Counted from the first letter of the stretch, positions 23,133 through 32,870 are shown. The stretch is 64,000 nucleotides of DNA from Conexibacter sp. CPCC 206217 (GCF_030646165.1 NZ_JAUTDO010000007.1:1-64000); one strand, 5' to 3'. The notes: a model not told the origin generated them from the sequence alone. Numbers and translations are program-made.

Positions 23133-24707
23133 GTGATCGACGCAGCCCAACGGCCCGAGCCGCGACTCGTGCTGGGGAACGTCGCCAAGACGTTCGCCGG
23201 CACGACCGTGCTGCACGGCGTCGACTTCGACGTACGGCCCGGCGAGATCCACGGTCTCGTCGGGCAGAACGGCTCAGGAAAGTCGACGTTGATCAAGATC
23301 CTCGCCGGCTATCACCAGCCGGACGAGGGCAGCCGCGCCGCGCTCAACGGCGAGGAGTTCCAGCTCGGCTCGGTGCACGACGCGGCCTTCGGGCTGCGCT
23401 TCGTGCACCAGGACCTGGCGCTGGTGCGCGAGCTGAGCGCGATCGACAACGTCGCGCTCGGCGGCGGCTACGCGCGCGGCCGCCTCGGCACGATCAACTG
23501 GGGCGAGCAGCGCGAGTTCACCGCTCGCGCGCTCGCCCGCTTCGGCATCGCGATCGACATGGAGGAGCCGCTCGCGCGGCTTCCCCAGGTCGAGCGCACG
23601 GCGATCGCGATCGTGCGCGCGCTCGCGGGCTGGGAGGAGGCCTCGGGCGTGCTCGTGCTCGACGAGCCGACGGCGTCGCTGCCGGCGGCCGAGGTCGAGC
23701 GCCTGCACGAGATCGTCGCCGGCGTCGTGAAGGAGGGTGCGAGCGTCGTCTACGTCTCGCACCGCCTCGACGACGTCGTCGCGGTCGCCGACCGCGTCAG
23801 CGTCCTGCGCGAGGGCCACATGGTCGGCACGCAGGACGTCTCCGGCGATCTCGACGCCGGCACGCTCGCGACGATGATGGTCGGGCGGGCGGTCACGAGC
23901 GGCCGCAGACTGCCGGCGGCGCAGCCGTCCGACGACGACGTCGTCGTGCGCACGCGCGGCCTGCGCGGGCGACGCCTCGCCGGTGTCGACCTGCGCGTGA
24001 TGCGCGGCGAGACCGTCGGCGTGGCCGGCGTGCTCGGCTCCGGGCGCGAGGAGCTGCCGTATGCGCTCGCCGGCGCGGCCGGACCCGCGATCGAGGGCGA
24101 GATCGAGATCGGCGGACAGGCGCTGACGCACGGCTCGCCGCGCCGCGCGCAGCTGCTCGGCGTCGGCTTCGTGCCGGCCGATCGCAACCGCGAGGCGATC
24201 CTCGGCCCGATGAACCTGCGCGAGAACCTGACGATGTCGGGCCTCGGCGGCTTGCCCGACCGCTCGGTCGTCAACGCGGCGCGCGAGCGCCGCTCGGTCG
24301 CGGGCTGGATGGACAAGGTCGACGTCGTCCCGCGCGACGCCGAGCGGATGCTGCCGAAGTTCAGCGGCGGCAACCAGCAGAAGGTGATCCTCGCGCGCGT
24401 GCTCTGCCGCGAGCCGCAGCTGCTGGTGATGTCGGAGCCGACCGCCGGCGTCGACATCGGCGCGCGCGAGCAGCTCTACCAGCTGATCCGCGACGAGGTC
24501 GACGAGCGCGGCCTGACCGTCCTCGTGGCCTCCTCCGACACGCAGGACCTCGTCGCGATGTGCAGCCGCGTCGTCGTGCTGAAGGACGGCGTCGTCGTCG
24601 CCGAGCTGATCGGCGACGAGGTGACCGAGCCGGCGATCCTCGACGCCGCCGAGGGCGTCTCCCGAACCCACACCCGACAGACGGATGGCCTCTCACATGA
24701 GCGTTGA
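23133..24707 (+). CDS. Sugar-type ABC transporter ATPase with two nucleotide-binding domains
   Basis: Two fused ABC domains make a protein of about 524 residues, as in RbsA/MglA. The first has Walker A GQNGSGKST and Walker B VLVLDEPTASLP; its signature is degenerate (LPQVERTAIAI). The second lacks a canonical Walker A (GVLGSGREELPY), as is normal for the family, but has FSGGNQQKVILARVL and VMSEPTAGVDIGA. GTG 23133 is preferred to GTG 23124 because GAGAGG (23118-23123) is then correctly spaced. The permease gene overlaps its end. Confidence 0.9.
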   Translation: MIDAAQRPEPRLVLGNVAKTFAGTTVLHGVDFDVRPGEIHGLVGQNGSGKSTLIKILAGYHQPDEGSRAALNGEEFQLGSVHDAAFGLRFVHQDLALVRELSAIDNVALGGGYARGRLGTINWGEQREFTARALARFGIAIDMEEPLARLPQVERTAIAIVRALAGWEEASGVLVLDEPTASLPAAEVERLHEIVAGVVKEGASVVYVSHRLDDVVAVADRVSVLREGHMVGTQDVSGDLDAGTLATMMVGRAVTSGRRLPAAQPSDDDVVVRTRGLRGRRLAGVDLRVMRGETVGVAGVLGSGREELPYALAGAAGPAIEGEIEIGGQALTHGSPRRAQLLGVGFVPADRNREAILGPMNLRENLTMSGLGGLPDRSVVNAARERRSVAGWMDKVDVVPRDAERMLPKFSGGNQQKVILARVLCREPQLLVMSEPTAGVDIGAREQLYQLIRDEVDERGLTVLVASSDTQDLVAMCSRVVVLKDGVVVAELIGDEVTEPAILDAAEGVSRTHTRQTDGLSHER

Positions 24708-25746
24708 CGAAGCTTCGACCCGAATGGCGCCCGCGCTGGGCGGGGCGCCGCCGCCGCCGACGAGCACGACGCCCTCGGCCGCGACGCGTTGGCGCCGCGC
24801 GTTGTCGTTTCGCAACGTCGGCGCGCTCTACGTCTGGCTGATCCTGATCGTCGTCTTCTCGTTCTGGGCGCCGGAGACCTTCCCGCACTGGGACACGGTG
24901 CGCCAGGTGCTGAACGGCAACGCGGTCACCGCGCTCGTCGCGCTCAGCCTCGTGATCCCGCTGTCGGCCGGCGTCTTCGACCTCTCGATCGGCTACGCGC
25001 TCGGACTCTGCAACGTCCTGCTCGCCTACCTGATCGTGCGCGCCGGGATGGGCGTCGACCTGGCGCTGCTGCTGACGCTGGTGGCCGCGCTGGCAATCGG
25101 CGTCGTCAACGCCGTGGTGGTGGTCGTGTTCAGAATCGACTCCTTCATCGGCACGCTCGCGACCGGCTCGCTGCTGCTGGCGGGCGTGACGTTCGTGTCG
25201 GGCAACTCGGAGATCGTCGGCAGCGAGCTGACGCACGGCTTCTTCTCCGACATCGCCAACACCCAGATAGGCGGCATCTCGCTGTCGGTCCTGTACATGC
25301 TGATCGTCGCGGTCGTGATCTGGTTCGTGCTCGAGCACACCGTCTCGGGCCGATGGCTGTACGCGTCGGGCTTCAACGCCGACGCCGCGCGGCTGGCCGG
25401 CATCCCGGTGCGGCGGCTGCGCTTCATCGGCCTCGTCGTCTCCGCGATCATCGCGGGCGGCATCGCCGGCATCACGGTCTCCTCGCAGATCGGCTCGGGC
25501 TCGACGACCGTCGGCCCGCCATACCTGCTGAACGCCTTCGCGGCGGCGTTCCTCGGCGCCACGCAGCTGCGTCAGGGCCGCTTCAACGCGTGGGGGACGC
25601 TGATCGCCGTGCTGATGCTCGGCACCGGCACGGCCGGGCTCGGCCTCGCCGGCGCGCCGGTCTGGGCGCCGGACGTCTTCACCGGGGTCGTGCTGCTGGC
25701 GGCGCTCGCCGTCACGCGCGCCGAGCGCAATGCGGCGATGGGATAG
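24697..25746 (+). CDS. Sugar-type ABC transporter permease
   Basis: A membrane protein of 349 residues with about nine hydrophobic segments and the ribose-permease pattern IPLSAGVFDLSIGYALGL early and FIGTLATGSLLLAGVTFV in the middle. The cytoplasmic EAA-like loop is near NADAARLAGIPVRRLRF. The start is ATG 24697 or ATG 24685; neither has a strong ribosome site, but both overlap the ATPase stop, indicating coupled translation. Only one permease gene is present, so it would act as a homodimer. Confidence 0.88.
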   Translation: MSVDEASTRMAPALGGAPPPPTSTTPSAATRWRRALSFRNVGALYVWLILIVVFSFWAPETFPHWDTVRQVLNGNAVTALVALSLVIPLSAGVFDLSIGYALGLCNVLLAYLIVRAGMGVDLALLLTLVAALAIGVVNAVVVVVFRIDSFIGTLATGSLLLAGVTFVSGNSEIVGSELTHGFFSDIANTQIGGISLSVLYMLIVAVVIWFVLEHTVSGRWLYASGFNADAARLAGIPVRRLRFIGLVVSAIIAGGIAGITVSSQIGSGSTTVGPPYLLNAFAAAFLGATQLRQGRFNAWGTLIAVLMLGTGTAGLGLAGAPVWAPDVFTGVVLLAALAVTRAERNAAMG

Positions 25747-25788
25747 GCGGGGCACAATGCACGCAACGCGAGAGAGAGGGACGCCAGC

Positions 25789-27447
25789 GTGAGCGAGCGT
25801 TTTTACCGTGAGCTGCGGCTCACGCTGCCCGACCGGGCCACCTGGACGCTGCCGTGGGTGCTGGAGGAGCGCGCGCGGACACACGGCGAGCGCGTCTTCC
25901 TCGACGTGCCCGACCACGGCCGCGCACTCACGTTCCGCGAGCTGCGCGACGCCGCGCACGCGATCGGGCGGGCGCTGCTGGCGACCGGGTCGCAGCCGGG
26001 CGAGCGGGTGCTGATCATGGCGCCCAACAGCGCCGAGGTCGTGCTCGCCTGGTTCGGCGCGAGCGTCGCCGGGATGGTCGAGGTGCCGATCAACACGGCC
26101 TACACGGGTGCCTTCCTGGAGCATCAGGTGCGCACGACCGGGCCGCGGATCGCCGTCGTCGACGCCGACTTCGCCGAGCGCTTCACCAGCGGCGAGGTCG
26201 CGGCGTACGCCACGATCGAGCGCTTCTACGTGCTCGGCGAGGGCGCCGCGCGCGAGCGCGCGATCGCCCATCTGAACGGCGCCGGCCGCAGCGCCGCGCC
26301 GTTCGCCGAGCTGGAACAGGGCGCCGAGGGGGTCGAGTTGCCCGCGGTCGCGCCGCAGGACACCGGCGCGATCTTCTTCACCTCCGGCACGACGGGGCTG
26401 TCGAAGGGCGTGACGATGTCGCACGCCCATCTCAGCTTCTTCGCGCAGGAGCTGATCTCGCTCGTGCGCCTGACCGACGCCGACACGCACATGACGGTCG
26501 GGCCGCTGTTCCACGGCAACGCCCAGTTCCTGGCGATCTACCCGGCGCTGATCGCCGGCGCTCGCTCGGTCCTGCGCGAGCGCTACAGCGCCAGCCGCTG
26601 GATCGACCAGATCCGCGAGAGCGGCGCGACCGTGACGAACTTCATCGGCGTGATGATGGACTGGACCTACAAGCAGCCCGAGCGTCCCGACGACGGCGAC
26701 AACGACCTGCGCTGCATCTACACGGTTCCGACGCCGACGTCGATCCTGAGGGACTTCGCCGACCGCTTCGGCGTCGAGGCGTTCGTCGAGAACTACGGCA
26801 TGACCGAGATCTCGATGCCGATCCTGTCGCCCTACGGCGTCCCGCGCCCGGCCGGCGCAGCCGGGCTGCTGGTCGACGAGTTCTTCGAGGCGAAGATCGT
26901 CGACCCCGTCACCGACCTGGAGGTCCCCGTCGGCGAGGTCGGCGAGTTCACGGTCCGCGCGAAGGAGCCGTGGATCATGCTGACCGACTACTGGAACATG
27001 CCGGACCGCACCGCAGAGGCGATGCGCAACCTGTGGTTCCACACCGGCGACGGCATCAGACGCGACGCCGACGGCTGGTACTACTTCGTCGACCGGCTCA
27101 AGGACGCGATCCGCCGCCGCGGCGAGAACATCAGCTCCTACGAGGTCGAGCAGGCGGTCCTGGTGCACGAGCGGATCGCCGACTGCGCCGCGGTCGCGGC
27201 CCCGGCCGCGAGCGAGGCGGGCGAGGACGAGGTCGCGCTGTTCGTCGTCGTCGACCCGGCGGCGCCGATGACCGTCGAGCAGGTGCGCGAGTGGTGCGAA
27301 CGGCAGCTGCCTGCGTTCGCGCGGCCGGCCTACGTCGAGTTGCTGGAGACGTTGCCGCAGACGCCGTCGGGCAAGGTCCGCAAGGTGCTCCTGCGCGAGC
27401 TCGCCGGCGAGGCGGCCGAGCGGGCGGCGAGCGGCACGACCGCATGA
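25789..27447 (+). CDS. AMP-forming acyl-CoA ligase
   Basis: The 552-residue enzyme carries the AMP-binding motif FTSGTTGLSKGV near residue 200, NYGMTE in the middle, HTGDG and the C-terminal hinge FVDRLKDAIRRRGENISSYE with the catalytic Lys in TPSGKVRK. It adenylates a carboxylic acid and transfers it to CoA. It resembles crotonobetaine/carnitine-CoA ligase-like members but the acid is unknown. It starts with GTG after GAGAGAGAGG and overlaps the next SDR by four bases. It lies directly after the importer, so the imported solute may be its substrate. Confidence 0.9.
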   Translation: MSERFYRELRLTLPDRATWTLPWVLEERARTHGERVFLDVPDHGRALTFRELRDAAHAIGRALLATGSQPGERVLIMAPNSAEVVLAWFGASVAGMVEVPINTAYTGAFLEHQVRTTGPRIAVVDADFAERFTSGEVAAYATIERFYVLGEGAARERAIAHLNGAGRSAAPFAELEQGAEGVELPAVAPQDTGAIFFTSGTTGLSKGVTMSHAHLSFFAQELISLVRLTDADTHMTVGPLFHGNAQFLAIYPALIAGARSVLRERYSASRWIDQIRESGATVTNFIGVMMDWTYKQPERPDDGDNDLRCIYTVPTPTSILRDFADRFGVEAFVENYGMTEISMPILSPYGVPRPAGAAGLLVDEFFEAKIVDPVTDLEVPVGEVGEFTVRAKEPWIMLTDYWNMPDRTAEAMRNLWFHTGDGIRRDADGWYYFVDRLKDAIRRRGENISSYEVEQAVLVHERIADCAAVAAPAASEAGEDEVALFVVVDPAAPMTVEQVREWCERQLPAFARPAYVELLETLPQTPSGKVRKVLLRELAGEAAERAASGTTA

Positions 27448-28274
27448 CGCTCGCCGGCCAGGTCGCGCTCGTGACCGGCGCCGGCCGCGGGATCGGTCGC
27501 GCGATCGCCGAGCGGTTCCTCGCGGCGGGCGCGACCGTCGTCGCGCTCGACCGCGACGAGGACGCGGCGGCCGCGGTCGGCCGCGGCACGGACGCCGCGA
27601 GCGCAAACGGCGACGGCGCGGGCGGCGCTCGCGCGGCGCTCGCCGCGACGAGCGCCCGCGTGCTCGCGATCGGCGCCGACGTCGGCGACGCGCGCGAGGT
27701 CGCCGCGGCGATGGCGCGCGTCGACCGCGAGCTGGGACGGCTCGACGCGCTCGTCAACAACGCCGGCATCGTCGCCTTCAGAGCGGTCGCGGACATGGCC
27801 GACGAGGAGTGGGACAGCGTCCTGCGCGTCAACCTGACCGGCACGTTCAACACCTGCCGCGAGGCGGCGCGGCGGTTTCGCGAGCAGCGCTCGGGCGCGA
27901 TCGTCAACGTCGCGTCGGTGTCGGCCTCGATCGGCTCGCACGGGCGCGGCGCCTACTCGGCCTCCAAGGGCGGCGTGCTCGGCCTGACGCGCGTGCTGGC
28001 GGCCGAGCTGGGCCCGGTCGGCGCGCGCGCGAACGCGATCCTGCCGGGCACGACCGAGACCGCGCTCGCGAACGCCGCGCTCGACGAGCAGCTGCTGGCG
28101 GCGTTCGTCGACCGCACGCCCGCCGGCCGGCGCGGGCAGCCGGACGAGATCGCGCAGGCGGCGCTGTTCCTCGCCTCGCCGGCGGCGTCGTACGTCAACG
28201 GCGTCGCGCTGCCGGTCGACGGCGGATATCTGATCGGCGGCCTGCTCGTGGACGAGCGCGGCCGTCCACGCTGA
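27444..28274 (+). CDS. SDR family oxidoreductase
   Basis: This 276-residue Rossmann enzyme has GAGRGIGRA, NNAGIV, catalytic Ser in VNVASVSA and YSASKGG. An Ala/Gly-rich insert of about 25 residues (around 46-75) lies after the second strand; it lacks the mycofactocin-type PYRLA pattern, so ordinary free NAD(P) is expected. It overlaps the ligase stop by four bases and precedes HyuA by 47 bases. It probably oxidises a 3-hydroxyacyl or cyclic alcohol in this pathway. Confidence 0.87.
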   Translation: MTLAGQVALVTGAGRGIGRAIAERFLAAGATVVALDRDEDAAAAVGRGTDAASANGDGAGGARAALAATSARVLAIGADVGDAREVAAAMARVDRELGRLDALVNNAGIVAFRAVADMADEEWDSVLRVNLTGTFNTCREAARRFREQRSGAIVNVASVSASIGSHGRGAYSASKGGVLGLTRVLAAELGPVGARANAILPGTTETALANAALDEQLLAAFVDRTPAGRRGQPDEIAQAALFLASPAASYVNGVALPVDGGYLIGGLLVDERGRPR

Positions 28275-28321
28275 CGCGGCCGCTGCAGGCGGCCGCACGA
28301 TGACGAGAGGAGTTGCGACCC

Positions 28322-30358
28322 GTGACGCAGCACAACGGATCGACCACCGCATGGGAGGTCGGCGTCGACATCGGCGGCACCTTCACCGACCTGGTCTTCT
28401 ACGACCGCCGCAGCGAGCGCCTGACGGTGCGCAAGGTCTCCTCCACGCGCGAGGACCCGTCGCGCGCGATGCTCGCCGGACTGGAGCAGATCGAGCTGCC
28501 GTCGCTCGGCCGGCTCGTGCACGCGAGCACCGTCGTGCTCAACGCGCTGCTGCAGCGGCGCGGGGCGGAGATCGCGATGATCACGACGCTCGGCTTTCGC
28601 GACCACGTCGAGATCGGCGACACGCGCCGCTACACCGGCGGCCTCTTCGACGCTCGCTGGCGGCGCGAGCAGCCGCTGGCGCTGCCGCGCTCGCGCCGCT
28701 TCACGATCGCCGAGCGCACCGCCCCGGACGGCACCGTCCTGCACGCGCCGGACGCGGCCGAGCTGGACGCGGTCTGCGACCAGCTGGAGGCGGCCGGCGT
28801 GGAGGCGGTCGCGATCTGCCTGCTCAACTCCTACGCCGACGGCGCCAACGAGGAGCTGGTGCGCGCGCACCTGGAGCGGCGGCTGCCGGACGTGCTCGCG
28901 ATCCCTTCCTCGCAGATCCCCGAGTTCCGCGAGTACCCGCGCTTCACGACCGCGATCCTGAACGCCTTCTGCGCGCCGATCGCCTCGCGCTACGTCGCGC
29001 GGCTCGGCGCCGAGCTGGAGCGCGCCGGCTATGACCGCGGCGTCGCCTACATGGGCTCGGCCGGCGGGATCGTGAGCGGGCCGCACATCGTTGCCAGCCC
29101 GACGACGATGCTGTGGGGCGGGGTCGTCGGCGGCGTCACCGCGAGCACGAACCTCGGCCATCTGATCGGCGTGCCGCACATGGTCACGTTCGACATGGGC
29201 GGCACCTCGACCGACGTCGCGCTGATCCGCGACCACGCGCCGTCGGTCGTCGCCGAGCGCACGCTCGGCGCCTACCCGCTCGCGATCCCGCAGGTCGACG
29301 TCCACAGCATCGGCGCCGGCGGCGGCAGCATCGCGTACATGGAGGAGGGCGTGCTGAAGGTCGGGCCCAGAAGCGCGGGCGCCGAGCCCGGCCCGGCCTG
29401 CTACGGGCGCGGCGGCGAACAGCTGACCGTCACCGACGCGAACCTGCTGCTGGGGCGCCTGCCGGCCTCCTCCAAGCTCGCCGGCGACATGCCGCTGGAC
29501 GCGGCCGCCGCGCGCGCCGCGGCCGAGCGGCTGCTGCCGGCGTCGGGCCTGGCGAGCGTCGAGGAGCTGGCCGCGGGCGTGATCGAGATCGCCGACACGC
29601 ACATGATGGGCGCGATCCGCGAGGTCTCGGTCGAGCGCGGCGAGGACCCGGCGGAGCTGGCGCTCGTCGCCTTCGGCGGCGCCGGCCCGATGCACGCCTG
29701 CGCGATCGCCGACAAGCTCGGGATCGCGACCGTCGTCGTGCCGCGCGAGGCCGGCGACTTCTCCGCGCTCGGGCTGCTGCTGTCCGACCACCGCCACGAC
29801 CTCGTGCGCGGCTTCCTGCGGGCGCTGCCGGAGACCGAGCCGGAGGACCTCGAGCACGTCTTCGAGGAGCTCGAGCGTGAGGGCTGCGCGCTGCTCGTCG
29901 AGGAGGGCTTCACGGCCGAGGAGATCCGCCTCACGCGGCTGGTCGACATGCGCTATCGCGGCCAGTCCTACGAGGAGCAGATCGTCGCGCGCGAGCTCGG
30001 CGCCGACTGGCTGGCGCAAACCTTCCAGGATCGCTACCGGCGCCGCTACGGCTACCAGCGCGACGCCTCGATGTGCGAGCTCGTCAGCCTCCGCGTGACC
30101 GCGACCGGGATCGTCGGCAAGCCCTCGTTGGTCGACCGCGGCGCCGTCTCCGACGACGGGCCGCCGCCGCGCACCGAGGTGATCTTCGGCGGCGAGCGCA
30201 TGCAGGCGCCGATCCTGCGGCGCGAGCAGCTGCCGGCCGGCGCGGCCGTGAGCGGCCCGGCGGTGTTGGAGGAGTACAGCTCGACGATGGCGGTCCCGCC
30301 CGGTTGGGCGGGCCACGTCAACGAGCTGGGATGCCTGATGCTCGAACGGAAGGCGTGA
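28322..30358 (+). CDS. hyuA: Hydantoinase/oxoprolinase family protein, subunit A (HyuA-like)
   Basis: The 678-residue protein shows the HyuA pattern: VGVDIGGTFTDLVF at the start, LVHASTVVLNALLQRRGAE near 65, FDMGGTSTDVALI near 295 and GAGGGSIAYM near 332. It has the sugar-kinase-like fold that phosphorylates an amide, lactam or enol substrate. Members include N-methylhydantoinase, 5-oxoprolinase and the ATP-using subunits of acetone and acetophenone carboxylases. GTG 28322 is chosen because AGAGGAG is then ten bases away. The island's many ketone-type enzymes make a carboxylase-like role as likely as lactam hydrolysis. Confidence 0.88.
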   Translation: MTQHNGSTTAWEVGVDIGGTFTDLVFYDRRSERLTVRKVSSTREDPSRAMLAGLEQIELPSLGRLVHASTVVLNALLQRRGAEIAMITTLGFRDHVEIGDTRRYTGGLFDARWRREQPLALPRSRRFTIAERTAPDGTVLHAPDAAELDAVCDQLEAAGVEAVAICLLNSYADGANEELVRAHLERRLPDVLAIPSSQIPEFREYPRFTTAILNAFCAPIASRYVARLGAELERAGYDRGVAYMGSAGGIVSGPHIVASPTTMLWGGVVGGVTASTNLGHLIGVPHMVTFDMGGTSTDVALIRDHAPSVVAERTLGAYPLAIPQVDVHSIGAGGGSIAYMEEGVLKVGPRSAGAEPGPACYGRGGEQLTVTDANLLLGRLPASSKLAGDMPLDAAAARAAAERLLPASGLASVEELAAGVIEIADTHMMGAIREVSVERGEDPAELALVAFGGAGPMHACAIADKLGIATVVVPREAGDFSALGLLLSDHRHDLVRGFLRALPETEPEDLEHVFEELEREGCALLVEEGFTAEEIRLTRLVDMRYRGQSYEEQIVARELGADWLAQTFQDRYRRRYGYQRDASMCELVSLRVTATGIVGKPSLVDRGAVSDDGPPPRTEVIFGGERMQAPILRREQLPAGAAVSGPAVLEEYSSTMAVPPGWAGHVNELGCLMLERKA

Positions 30359-30361
30359 GCG

Positions 30362-32473
30362 ATGACCCAGACGACGACCCCCGTCAACGCGATCACGGGC
30401 GAGGTGATCGACGCCGGCCTGCGCTACGTCGTGCGCGAGATGCGCGCGACGCTGATCCGCCTCTCCTACTCGCCGATCCTCTACGAGACGCACGACTTCT
30501 CCTGCGCGCTGCTGGACCCGGCCGGCGAGGTCGTGGCGATGCACGTCGACGTGCCGATGCACATCTTCCCGGTGTCGTTCGCGGTGCGCGAGCTGCACGA
30601 GCGCTTCGGCGAGGAGATGGAGGCGGGTGACGTGTTCCTCGTCAACGACCCCTCGACCGCCGGCACGCACCTCAACGACGTGCTGATGATCCGGCCGATC
30701 TTCCTCGACGGCAGACTGGAGCTGTACGCGGCGGTGCGCGCCCACTACGGCGACGTCGGCGGGACCGTCCCCGGCTCGGTCAGCGGCGCCAGCACCGAGA
30801 TCTTCCACGAGGGGATCCGGATCCCGCTCGTGCGCGTCTACCGCCGCGGCGAGCTGGAGGAGGGGATGCTGCAGCTGTTCCTCGCCAACGTCCGCACGCC
30901 GTTCGAGGCAGAGGGCGTGTTCCATGCGCAGGCGGCCGTCAACCGGCTCGCGGAGCAGCGCGTGCAGGCGCTCGGCGAGCGCTACGGCGCCGGCGCGCTG
31001 CATGACGCGGTCGCGCAGAAGCTGGAGGCGACGCGGCGGCGCACGGCGGCGGCGATCGCGGCGCTGCCGGACGGCGAGTACCACTACGAGGACTACCTCG
31101 AGAACTCCGGCACCAGCGGCGAGAACCTCAGAGCGATCTTCGTGCGCGGGCGGATGCGGATCGAGGGGGAGACGCTGACGTTCGACTTCTCCGACTGCTC
31201 GCCACAGCGCGCCGGCGTCGGCAACGCGCCGTACGCGACGACTTGGGCCGGCGCCTACACCGTCCTGGAGACGGTCCTCTCCGACGTCGCCTCGACGACG
31301 ACCGGCGCCGCGCGCCAGTTGAACGTGGTGACGCGTCCGGGCACCGTCGTCGACGCGCGCCACCCGGTTCCGATCGGCGGCTTCGCCGACATGCTGTTCG
31401 GGCCGGTTCACGGCTGCTGCATGGCGCTGCTGGCGCAGGTCGTGCCCGAGCGCGCGTCCGCGGTGCCGGGCTCGTCGGCCAACCAGACCAACCTCAACGG
31501 ACCGTCGAACCCGCAGCGGCCCGGCGAGCCGTGGTCGATCTTCGAGTTCCCCTACGAGGGCTGGCCGGCCGTCCACGACCTCGACGGCAACATCGCGGGC
31601 GCGCAGTGGTGCATGGGCGACCTGCCGATGCTGTGGCCGGTCGAGCGCGGCGAGTTCGCCAACCCGATCCGCGGCGTCTTCAACGGCCTGCACTGCGACA
31701 GCGGCGGCCCGGGCTACCGGCGCGGGGGGATCGGCATCGTGCGCGCCTGGGAGATGCGCGCCGACGGGCAGTTCTCGTTCCTCGGCTCGGAGGGGATCCT
31801 GCCGCGGCCCGGCATGGCGGGCGGCTACGGCGGCGCGCTCAACCAGCTGATCGTGCTGCGCGACGGCAGACGGCTGCCGGTCTCCGAGGTGCCGCTGAAG
31901 GTCGGCCAGTTCGCGGTCCGGCCGGGCGACCTCTTCATCACGCTCGTCGCCGGCGGCGCCGGCTACGGCGACCCGCTCACGCGCGAGCCCGAGCGGGTGC
32001 TGCAGGACGTCGCCGACGGCTACGTCAGCGTCGCCGGGGCGCGCGCCGACTACGGCGTCGTGCTCGACGCCGCCGGGACGGCCGTCGAGCAGGAGGCGAC
32101 GCGCGCGCTGCGCGCCGAGCTGGAGGCGGCGCGGCTGCGGCCCGCCGTGCTCGCAGGCGACGCGGACGACTACGACGCGGATGGCCGCCGGCTGGCGCGG
32201 ATGTCACCGGCGACGGCGGCACGGCTGGGCGTCGTGGACGGCGGAGTGGTCGAGTACGCGCCGGCCGGCCGGCCGGCGCTGCGGGCGTGGGCGGCGCTCG
32301 ACGAGCGCGTCGCCGACGACGAGATCCCGCTCGGGCCGTCGGGCCGGCGGATCTGCGCGGCCGGCGCCGGCGAGCGGCTGTGGCTGCGCACGCCCTGGAC
32401 CCACGTCGCAGGGGTGACGGCGCTGCCGCGGGAGTTGGAGCGCTCCGCGGAGCTGCTGCGCAGCCTGGGGTAG
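30362..32473 (+). CDS. hyuB: Hydantoinase family protein, subunit B (HyuB-like)
   Basis: The 703-residue partner of HyuA starts after three bases. It shows RYVVREMRATLIRLSYSPI, the metal-site region VFLVNDPSTAGTHLNDV, and HYGDVGG. Such B subunits bind a metal and carry out hydrolysis or carboxylation of the activated substrate. The last 130 residues, after the usual end of the family core (GAGYGDPLTREPERVLQDV), are longer than in minimal HyuB proteins. No third (gamma) subunit of the acetone-carboxylase type lies nearby. A hairpin terminator follows. Confidence 0.88.
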   Translation: MTQTTTPVNAITGEVIDAGLRYVVREMRATLIRLSYSPILYETHDFSCALLDPAGEVVAMHVDVPMHIFPVSFAVRELHERFGEEMEAGDVFLVNDPSTAGTHLNDVLMIRPIFLDGRLELYAAVRAHYGDVGGTVPGSVSGASTEIFHEGIRIPLVRVYRRGELEEGMLQLFLANVRTPFEAEGVFHAQAAVNRLAEQRVQALGERYGAGALHDAVAQKLEATRRRTAAAIAALPDGEYHYEDYLENSGTSGENLRAIFVRGRMRIEGETLTFDFSDCSPQRAGVGNAPYATTWAGAYTVLETVLSDVASTTTGAARQLNVVTRPGTVVDARHPVPIGGFADMLFGPVHGCCMALLAQVVPERASAVPGSSANQTNLNGPSNPQRPGEPWSIFEFPYEGWPAVHDLDGNIAGAQWCMGDLPMLWPVERGEFANPIRGVFNGLHCDSGGPGYRRGGIGIVRAWEMRADGQFSFLGSEGILPRPGMAGGYGGALNQLIVLRDGRRLPVSEVPLKVGQFAVRPGDLFITLVAGGAGYGDPLTREPERVLQDVADGYVSVAGARADYGVVLDAAGTAVEQEATRALRAELEAARLRPAVLAGDADDYDADGRRLARMSPATAARLGVVDGGVVEYAPAGRPALRAWAALDERVADDEIPLGPSGRRICAAGAGERLWLRTPWTHVAGVTALPRELERSAELLRSLG

Positions 32474-32521
32474 GCGGGCGTGCCGCGGCTGCCCGGGTCG
32501 GGCGGCCCGCCGGCCGCGGCG

Positions 32522-32543
32522 GCGGCCGCGTCCACGCGGCCGC
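32522..32543. terminator. Bidirectional hairpin terminator
   Basis: GCGGCCGCG (32522-32530) and CGCGGCCGC (32535-32543) pair perfectly around TCCA, between convergent hyuB and the muconolactone-isomerase-like gene. Confidence 0.7.
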
Positions 32544-32550
32544 GGGCCGC

Positions 32551-32832
32551 CTACCGCTCGTCCTCGAGGTAGTGGTGGGCGAGCGGCTCGACGGTGCAGC
32601 TCAGCCACGGCCAGACCGGCAGCGAGGCGAGCAGCTCGTGCAGGTGGGTCGCGTCGCGCGCCTCGTAGATCGCGACGCTGTCGCGGCGGCCCGGGGCGCG
32701 CCAGATCCGCACGATCGCACCGCTGGCGCGCAGCTCCAGGCCGCGCTCGCGCTCCTGCGCGATCGTCTCCTGCAGTTGCTCGGGCGAGACGCTCGCGGGC
32801 ACGTGCAGCTCGGATCGGACGAGAAACTCCAT
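32551..32832 (-). CDS. Muconolactone delta-isomerase-like protein
   Basis: This 93-residue protein starts MEFLVRSELHVPASVSPEQL and ends SLPVWPWLSCTVEPLAHHYL, matching the size and both ends of muconolactone isomerase (CatC), a ferredoxin-like barrel that forms decamers. No other beta-ketoadipate genes (catechol dioxygenase, muconate cycloisomerase, enol-lactone hydrolase) are present in the window, so it may isomerise another unsaturated lactone or enone. A GGAGGAG site precedes the ATG. It is divergent from the unknown-family gene at 32923 and shares an operator-like element with it. Confidence 0.8.
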   Translation of the reverse strand: MEFLVRSELHVPASVSPEQLQETIAQERERGLELRASGAIVRIWRAPGRRDSVAIYEARDATHLHELLASLPVWPWLSCTVEPLAHHYLEDER

Positions 32833-32870
32833 CTGCTCCTCCAGGTCACCGCGTTTGGCAGGATCCTCAA

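Noticed and set aside
24361..27606. Antisense open frame of 1081 codons on the minus strand
   Set aside because: It overlaps the transporter and ligase genes and its Arg/Ala/Asp-rich product shows no recognisable motif.
27953..31693. Antisense open frame of 1246 codons opposite hyuA and hyuB
   Set aside because: The sense strand encodes complete HyuA and HyuB; the antisense product is compositionally biased and motif-free.
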